Part shown: piece by piece, positions 27,198-30,736 of the stretch
How positions within the stretch are numbered: position 1 is the stretch's first letter
Layout of the letters: every line of letters starts with the position of its first letter
From: a virus
IMG/VR virus record: IMGVR_UViG_3300045110_000037
Coordinates: 1 to 30,736 of that record
Direction: 5' to 3' (one strand)
DNA length: 30,736 bases
Notes under the pieces: generated by a model
What the model was told of the DNA's origin: nothing
Database searches by the model: none
What the model saw: the letters and a program-made list of their open reading frames with translations, nothing else
Made by a program: the position numbers and the translations under genes

Positions 27198-27326
27198 CAG
27201 CCCAAGTTCCAGCAATTCGCGAATGGCGGCGGCGCGGCTCACTAGCCGACGGCTGTGCCAAAACTCGTCTATGCGCCCCGCCAGATCCGTTGTTATCCGT
27301 ATGGGCATCGTCACAAATATATTCAT
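27126..27326 (-). CDS. Ribbon-helix-helix DNA-binding protein (66 aa)
   Basis: This is the only minus-strand gene I can support. It starts at ATG 27326 with AAAGGA eight to nine bases upstream (a second ATG lies at 27308) and ends at TAA 27126. Residues 7-13 (MPIRITT) form the ribbon strand. DLAGRIDEFWHSR is helix A and SRAAAIRELLELGLSR is helix B, a textbook CopG/Arc/MetJ pattern. The C-terminal tail is acidic and Gln-rich. Such dimers bind operator DNA and often repress their own gene. No toxin partner is adjacent. It sits antisense in the lysis cassette, so control of lysis genes is an attractive inference. Confidence 0.8.
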   Translation of the reverse strand: MNIFVTMPIRITTDLAGRIDEFWHSRRLVSRAAAIRELLELGLSRDSQGSQTHEPAAQEHIQEDQN

Positions 27327-27353
27327 GGCACCGATCCTTTGCACTGGTGCCAT
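27325..27353 (-). promoter_or_regulatory. Inverted repeat over the RHH gene start: operator or translational hairpin
   Basis: ATGGCACC and GGTGCCAT are perfect 8-base arms separated by 13 bases. On the minus strand the downstream arm contains the start codon of the RHH gene and the loop contains its AAGGA ribosome binding site. Either RHH dimers bind the DNA palindrome, or the mRNA hairpin limits its own translation. It also lies 25 bases before the GTG of the spanin-like gene on the plus strand. Confidence 0.55.
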
Positions 27354-27377
27354 CAATAGCACGTTCTCGGTCGTGAT

Positions 27378-27722
27378 GTGGCAGAGGAACAGCCCAAGCG
27401 GCCAAGCTGGTTGACCATCGGCGTGCTGGGCGCCGCCGTCTCCGTTGGCCTCTACGTGTTCATTATCGGCGCCGAGATCGGTACGATGCGCCAGCAAGCG
27501 GTCACCCACGAGCTTCGCCTGACCGCACTCGAAACCCACGGCTCTGGGCCGGTACAGACCGCCAATGCCAAGGTGGACGCGGTGATCGCGCGGGCCGACC
27601 GCATCCTTGAAGGCTTGCTCCAGATGCAGCAGAAGATGGCCGACCTCTCGGCAACCCAGCAGACCCAAGGGGTTCTGCTGACCCGGCTGCAACAAGACCT
27701 CGCCAAGGAGAAGAACCCATGA
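27378..27722 (+). CDS. Spanin-like membrane-anchored coiled-coil protein (114 aa)
   Basis: It starts at GTG 27378 with no strong ribosome binding site. After a short basic start (AEEQPKRPSW) comes one transmembrane helix at ~11-33 (LTIGVLGAAVSVGLYVFIIG). A long polar helical region follows, including QQAVTHELRLTALE and LEGLLQMQQKMADLSATQQ. This N-in, single-helix, coiled-coil layout resembles inner-membrane spanins (Rz) or XhlA-type lysis helpers. No outer-membrane lipoprotein partner is seen nested in it. Its stop overlaps the endolysin start (ATGA), which supports a lysis role. The exact class is uncertain. Confidence 0.65.
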   Translation: MAEEQPKRPSWLTIGVLGAAVSVGLYVFIIGAEIGTMRQQAVTHELRLTALETHGSGPVQTANAKVDAVIARADRILEGLLQMQQKMADLSATQQTQGVLLTRLQQDLAKEKNP

Positions 27723-28432
27723 GCACTGATGTCTTGGACCTCAGCCACCACAACGGGGTCGAGTCGTTCGCGGCGATTCGCAAGGCCGGGATTCTGGGGG
27801 TTATCCACAAGGCGACCGAGTCGGACGACTACGCCGATCCGACCTATAGCCAGCGTCGCGTCGATGCCCGGCACGCCGGATTGCTGTGGGGCGCCTACCA
27901 TTTTCTGCGCCCTGGCGACATGCACGCGCAGGCCCAGCACTTCCTGAAGACCGCCACGCCCGGCAATGACGATCTGATGTGTGCCGACCACGAGGACACG
28001 GGCGTCAGCCTGGATGACCTCCACGAGTTCCTGGCCGCGATCTGGACGCTGACCAAGCGCCGCGCGGTGATCTATTCGGGTCATGTCCTGAAGGAGCAGG
28101 TAGGCGACGCCGACATCCCCTGGCTCAAGGAGCACCAGCTATGGGTGGCGCAATACACCACCGCGCCGCAGCCGGATTGGCCCAAGCAGATCTGGCCCCG
28201 GTATTTCCTCTGGCAGTTCACCGATCAGGGCAGCGCCCCTGGCGTGTCTGGATCGGTCGATTGCAACCGCGCCGGGGTGGATGATCACCATTTGCGGGCG
28301 CAATGGGCGGGCGCGAAGCCCGATGAACCAGAGGCGCCCGCCATCCCGATGCCAGGGCCTGAGCACGTGGTGAAGATCACCATCGCGTCCCCGCCGGGGG
28401 TTCACATCGTTGTCGAGCGGGTGATCGCTTAG
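27719..28432 (+). CDS. GH25 muramidase endolysin
   Basis: The 237-aa protein cleaves the MurNAc-GlcNAc bond of peptidoglycan to release phage. GH25 features are clear: VLDLSHHNG (D7), GVIHKATES, YADPTY, GAYHFLRPGD, the catalytic DxE as D90-H91-E92 in CADHED, VIYSG, QLWVAQYT, and the closing LWQFTDQGSAPGVSGSVDCN. No signal peptide is present, so it needs a holin to cross the inner membrane. The catalytic domain ends near residue 200. A Pro-rich linker leads to a short beta hairpin tail (HVVKITIASPPGVHIVVERV), which may bind the cell wall. The start overlaps the spanin-like gene. Confidence 0.9.
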   Translation: MSTDVLDLSHHNGVESFAAIRKAGILGVIHKATESDDYADPTYSQRRVDARHAGLLWGAYHFLRPGDMHAQAQHFLKTATPGNDDLMCADHEDTGVSLDDLHEFLAAIWTLTKRRAVIYSGHVLKEQVGDADIPWLKEHQLWVAQYTTAPQPDWPKQIWPRYFLWQFTDQGSAPGVSGSVDCNRAGVDDHHLRAQWAGAKPDEPEAPAIPMPGPEHVVKITIASPPGVHIVVERVIA

Positions 28433-28448
28433 TCGGAAAACTTTACAC

Positions 28449-28468
28449 TGTGGTATTCCTACACCACA
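28449..28468. promoter_or_regulatory. Dyad upstream of the sigma-54-like promoter
   Basis: TGTGGT, eight bases, ACCACA form a perfect 6-base dyad centred about 68 bases before the predicted transcription start of the PEP-CTERM operon. It could bind the enhancer protein (PrsR-type) that sigma-54 promoters require, or it could be an RNA hairpin ending the lysis transcript, although no T-run follows. The choice is unresolved. Confidence 0.35.
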
Positions 28469-28500
28469 CGCAAACGGTGTTTCCGGCAGTAATGCGCCAG

Positions 28501-28516
28501 TGGCACGGCGCGAGCA
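28501..28516 (+). promoter_or_regulatory. Sigma-54 (RpoN)-type promoter for the PEP-CTERM genes
   Basis: TGGCACGGCGCGAGCA matches the -24/-12 consensus TGGCACGNNNNTTGCW at every fixed position except the TT of the -12 element, keeping the essential GG and GC at exact spacing. Transcription would begin near 28527, 35 bases before the first PEP-CTERM start codon. PEP-CTERM gene clusters in exosortase bacteria are known to depend on RpoN with the PrsK/PrsR two-component system, so sequence and gene content agree. Confidence 0.55.
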
Positions 28517-28528
28517 TCAAACCCCCTG

Positions 28529-28542
28529 CCGCCATGTGGCGG
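28529..28542 (+). other. Leader hairpin before the first PEP-CTERM gene
   Basis: CCGCC, ATGT, GGCGG makes a compact GC stem located right where the predicted sigma-54 transcript starts, 19 bases before the ATG and just upstream of the GAAGGGA ribosome binding site. It may stabilise the mRNA 5' end or tune initiation. Confidence 0.4.
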
Positions 28543-28561
28543 TGTAAAGAAGGGAACCACA

Positions 28562-29284
28562 ATGCGAAACTTCCTCTACGCGGCAACGGCACTGGGGGCG
28601 CTGGCATTGGCTAGCCCGGCCAGCGCGGCGTTGCAGATCGCGGCCCAGTTCGGCGCCACCACGTTTACCTGCGTGGACAACGACAACACCTGCGACAACA
28701 GCCTCGCGACCGGCACGATTGCGCTGTCCACCCAGACCATCGGCGGCGTCACGCTTACCGGGTCGGTCCAGACCTCGACCGGCACGCTTTCCAATCCCGG
28801 CACGGACATCCTCAATACGTCCTCGCTGACTGCCGTCAACATTAGCGGGGGTTCGGTCGCCTACATCGTGACGGTGTCCGATACCGGCTTCGCTGGCCCA
28901 GTGGACTCCTTCAACACCTCCGGTTCGGGGGTCATCCAGACCGGCCAAGGCACGACGGCGAACCAGAAATGGTGGGCCGATGCGGCCAACGGGCAAGGCG
29001 CCTCCGATCCCAACGACACACCCGGCACGCTGATCGATTCCTCGACCTTCACTGCCGGGTCGATAGCCGCCAGCTATGGCCATGACGGCGCCGGGTCGTT
29101 CGTTGCCGCCGGGCTGTTCTCGATGACGGAACAGATTTCGGGGACCATGACGGCGGGCGCTAATGTGGTCAACCGTGGCCAGACCGAAATCCTCTTTCAG
29201 GCGGTTCCTGAGCCTGCCTCCATGCTCATCCTAGGCGCCGGTCTGGTCGGCCTGGGCGCGGCCTACCGTCGGCGGCAGGTATGA
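28562..29284 (+). CDS. Secreted PEP-CTERM sorting domain protein (first of pair)
   Basis: ATG 28562 follows GAAGGGA. The 240-aa product has a Sec signal peptide (MRNFLYAATALGALALASPA, cut after SAA or ASA). The mature part is Thr/Ser/Gly-rich and all-beta, with cysteines C37 and C44 that could pair. The PEP-CTERM tail starts near residue 215: VPEP, a hydrophobic helix (SMLILGAGLVGLGAA), then YRRRQV. In exosortase (EpsH) bacteria this tail is recognised and processed, placing proteins at the cell surface or in exopolysaccharide. Such a protein amid phage genes is unusual. Its enzymatic role, if any, is unknown. The next gene overlaps by four bases. Confidence 0.9.
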   Translation: MRNFLYAATALGALALASPASAALQIAAQFGATTFTCVDNDNTCDNSLATGTIALSTQTIGGVTLTGSVQTSTGTLSNPGTDILNTSSLTAVNISGGSVAYIVTVSDTGFAGPVDSFNTSGSGVIQTGQGTTANQKWWADAANGQGASDPNDTPGTLIDSSTFTAGSIAASYGHDGAGSFVAAGLFSMTEQISGTMTAGANVVNRGQTEILFQAVPEPASMLILGAGLVGLGAAYRRRQV

Positions 29285-30000
29285 GAAACTACCTTGTCGC
29301 AGGGGTGATGGCGGTGGCGATTGCCGCCTTCGCCCAGGTTGCTCCCGCCCATGCCATCGTACTGACTTCCGATGGCATCACCTACGCGCTCGAAATGGGG
29401 GCGACAACCAATGGCGGTCTGACCCAGCAATTCGCCCTGGTCATTACCGGCGAGAACTCGATCACTGATCCGTTCGGCGGGCGCACCGGCATCAACTCGT
29501 TCGCGCTCAACGATTTCGGCGGCACATCGGTATCGGGTGTGATGGAAGGCACGCTGATCAACGGCGTCATCAGCCTTGCGCCGAACACTGACTACACCTT
29601 CGTCCCCGGCGGGCTGGCTTCGGCGGGATGCGACGGCACCGGCAACTTCTTCTGCTTCGACAACGGCCTGATCCCGCCCATTCCGGCTGGCCCACTGATC
29701 ACCGGACCCGTCGTCTTCGTGTTCGACGTGACGCTCCAGGCGGGTGGGGACTGGTCCAACTACGCGACCAGCCAGCCGCATTTCAAGATCGACTGGGTCG
29801 GCGATCAGTCCAGCATCAACGCGCAGGGCAAGCTGGTGAGCGGCTACGACCTCGTCTCGCTGGAGATCGGGGTGGGGACGACCTGTCCAGACTGCGTGAT
29901 CAATCCGGTGATCATCGACACGCCGGAACCCGCCTCGATGGCGTTGCTGGGGGTGGGGCTGGTCGGCCTGACCGCTCTGCGTCGCCGCCGTGTGGTTTAG
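29281..30000 (+). CDS. Secreted PEP-CTERM sorting domain protein (second of pair)
   Basis: ATG 29281 overlaps the stop of the first PEP-CTERM gene (ATGA), so the two are co-translated. The signal peptide is MRNYLVAGVMAVAIAAFA, then QVAPAHA. Its first residues, MRN(Y/F)L, match the first gene. The mature 215 residues are beta-rich, with cysteine pairs in GCDGTGNFFCFDNG and TTCPDC. The C-terminal tail from ~214 is TPEP, SMALLGVGLVGLTAL, then RRRRVV, a canonical exosortase sorting signal. The two mature domains look only distantly alike. A cell-surface role through the host exosortase is inferred; the ligand or partner is unknown. Confidence 0.9.
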   Translation: MRNYLVAGVMAVAIAAFAQVAPAHAIVLTSDGITYALEMGATTNGGLTQQFALVITGENSITDPFGGRTGINSFALNDFGGTSVSGVMEGTLINGVISLAPNTDYTFVPGGLASAGCDGTGNFFCFDNGLIPPIPAGPLITGPVVFVFDVTLQAGGDWSNYATSQPHFKIDWVGDQSSINAQGKLVSGYDLVSLEIGVGTTCPDCVINPVIIDTPEPASMALLGVGLVGLTALRRRRVV

Positions 30001-30073
30001 CATAGGCACATTGGTAGGCTTCTTGGTGGGCGTCGGGGCCACGATCACCGCTGCGACGCTCTACTATCGATGA
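29990..30073 (+). CDS. Tiny membrane peptide 1 (27 aa)
   Basis: It starts at GTG 29990, inside the end of the second PEP-CTERM gene but in another frame, and stops at TGA 30071-30073. The product is essentially one membrane helix: MWFSIGTLVGFLVGVGATIT, then AATLYYR. Evidence is the hydrophobic profile and the four-base overlap with the next small gene. The start codon is uncertain because there is no ATG. Confidence 0.45.
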   Translation: MWFSIGTLVGFLVGVGATITAATLYYR

Positions 30074-30162
30074 TAGAAACTATATTCCTGATACTAATAG
30101 GTGCAGCCATTGTCGCCGGGCTAACCATCATGTTTCGGATCTGGCACGGCGACTTCGACTGA
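30070..30162 (+). CDS. Tiny membrane peptide 2 (30 aa)
   Basis: ATG 30070 overlaps the previous stop as ATGA, and TGA lies at 30160-30162. The product begins MIETIFLILIGAAIVAGLTI, a single membrane helix, and ends with the polar tail MFRIWHGDFD. The local sequence is AT-richer than its surroundings. It could be a regulatory or holin-like micropeptide or a helper of the PEP-CTERM proteins; nothing in sequence decides. Confidence 0.5.
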   Translation: MIETIFLILIGAAIVAGLTIMFRIWHGDFD

Positions 30163-30178
30163 CCTTTGCGTGACTATG

Positions 30179-30218
30179 ATGTGGGATGGTAGCCTAATGG
30201 GCTGCCGTCCCACATTTT
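30179..30218 (+). terminator. Strong intrinsic terminator
   Basis: A 16-base-pair stem (30179-30194 with 30200-30215, including two G-T wobbles) has a five-base loop TAATG and is followed directly by TTTT. It ends the transcript of the PEP-CTERM operon and the small peptides, only 17 bases before the next gene's start, so that gene needs read-through or its own signal. Confidence 0.85.
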
Positions 30219-30234
30219 ATGGCGGACCCCGGCC

Positions 30235-30736
30235 ATGCCAGCGCCCTTCGCGTCCGCCCTGACCTACAACCTCTACGTCACCCAGGTTGCAACCATGACG
30301 GTTGTCAACGTGCAGACGGTGAATGGCGTGATGGTGGGCGTTGACGACGCCTTCAACAATCTCATCCCGCAGATGCTGAACTACGCGGAACTGCGCATTC
30401 AGCGCGACCTCGACCTGACCCAGGCGCAGGTGACGGGGATCGCCTATTCGCTCACGACCGGCAGCCCGATGCTGGATATCCCGCTGGAAGATTTCATCGT
30501 GATCCAGACCATCGGGGTGGACGTGAACGGCTTGCGGATGCCGCTGATGCCGGTGACCAGGGAGTTCCTGCAAAACGTCTACCCGATGGGATCGGTCCCC
30601 GGCGCGCCATTGTATTTCGCCATCACCGGGGGCGACCCGGCGACATCGGGAAACACCACCAGGGGGCTGCTATTCGGGCCGCCACCGGATCTGGACTACC
30701 CGGTCTATATCGGCGGCACGCGGCGCATGGACACGC
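30235..30736 (+). CDS. Phage adaptor-like structural protein (3' end outside window)
   Basis: The frame is open from ATG 30235 to the window end (167 codons seen). A second ATG lies at 30295. Visible features are a helix with LIPQMLNYAELRIQRDLDL, then GIAYSLTTGSPMLDIPLEDF, FIVIQTIGVDVNGLRMPLMPV, TREFLQNVYP and APLYFAITGGDP. The helix 'ML-YAE-RI-RDLDL' followed by strand pairs and 'PL-PVTREFL' matches phage adaptor / tail tubular-type proteins joining head and tail, like the 11601 gene in general plan. The ribosome binding site is weak (GGCGGA). Placement after the PEP-CTERM operon shows that phage genes flank it on both sides. Confidence 0.7.
   Translation, partial: MPAPFASALTYNLYVTQVATMTVVNVQTVNGVMVGVDDAFNNLIPQMLNYAELRIQRDLDLTQAQVTGIAYSLTTGSPMLDIPLEDFIVIQTIGVDVNGLRMPLMPVTREFLQNVYPMGSVPGAPLYFAITGGDPATSGNTTRGLLFGPPPDLDYPVYIGGTRRMDT

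Noticed and set aside
27126-27326. Reading the RHH protein as an antitoxin of a toxin-antitoxin pair
   Set aside because: No toxin-like gene is adjacent on the same strand; neighbours are membrane and lysis genes on the opposite strand.
27126-27695. A longer 189-aa version of the RHH protein
   Set aside because: The upstream extension is a shadow of the spanin-like gene; a good ribosome binding site and the RHH fold start at 27326.

Overview
The window is part of the genome of a tailed double-stranded DNA phage or prophage. It is GC-rich, with G or C favoured at third codon positions. Nearly every gene lies on the + strand, and genes are packed tightly: many stop and start codons overlap as ATGA, GTGA or TGATG. 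The likely host is a GC-rich proteobacterium, most probably an alphaproteobacterium. That host call is inferred from protein style, the exosortase-type (PEP-CTERM) proteins, and a perfect chromosomal-type parS sequence. I see no integrase, terminase, portal, tail tape measure or replication genes here, so lifestyle cannot be decided.

Layout. (1) Positions 2-5157 carry two large 'polyvalent' proteins. The first has two ADP-ribosyltransferase-like domains. The second is 1247 aa and has an HxxxxH...E domain, an HhH-GPD glycosylase-like domain and a GNAT-like domain. A separate 101-aa protein appears to be encoded in another frame inside the second gene. (2) 5225-8591 holds a Gly/Lys/Pro-rich protein, a small helical protein, a GroES-like protein, a scaffold-like coiled-coil protein and a conserved phage protein whose gene contains a perfect 16-bp parS palindrome. 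(3) 8733-12991 is the head module: decoration-like protein, gpT-like major capsid protein, a beta-rich structural protein, a small charged protein, a head-tail adaptor and a zinc-ribbon protein. (4) 12988-26990 is about 14 kb of tail fibre and receptor-binding genes built from shuffled, repeated modules: HxH repeats, TEAPDT repeats, glycine-rich adhesin domains, and discoidin, LamG, SPRY and ConA-like folds.

(5) 27000-28432 is the lysis cassette: small holin-like membrane protein, spanin-like protein and GH25 endolysin. It is interrupted by the only minus-strand gene, a ribbon-helix-helix regulator whose start codon sits in a hairpin. (6) 28433-30000 is the most unusual part. Two secreted proteins with PEP-CTERM sorting tails lie behind a near-consensus sigma-54 promoter. 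They are followed by two tiny overlapping membrane peptides (29990-30162) and a strong terminator. (7) From 30235 a second adaptor-like structural gene runs off the window.

Taken together, the particle genes build the head and an elaborate adhesion apparatus, the polyvalent proteins are probably injected or early-acting effectors, and the lysis cassette releases progeny. The PEP-CTERM operon looks like accessory cargo that would put phage-encoded proteins on the host surface through the host's exosortase pathway. No gene-free stretch exceeds 300 bases; the longest gaps are 8592-8732 and 28433-28561, both described below.
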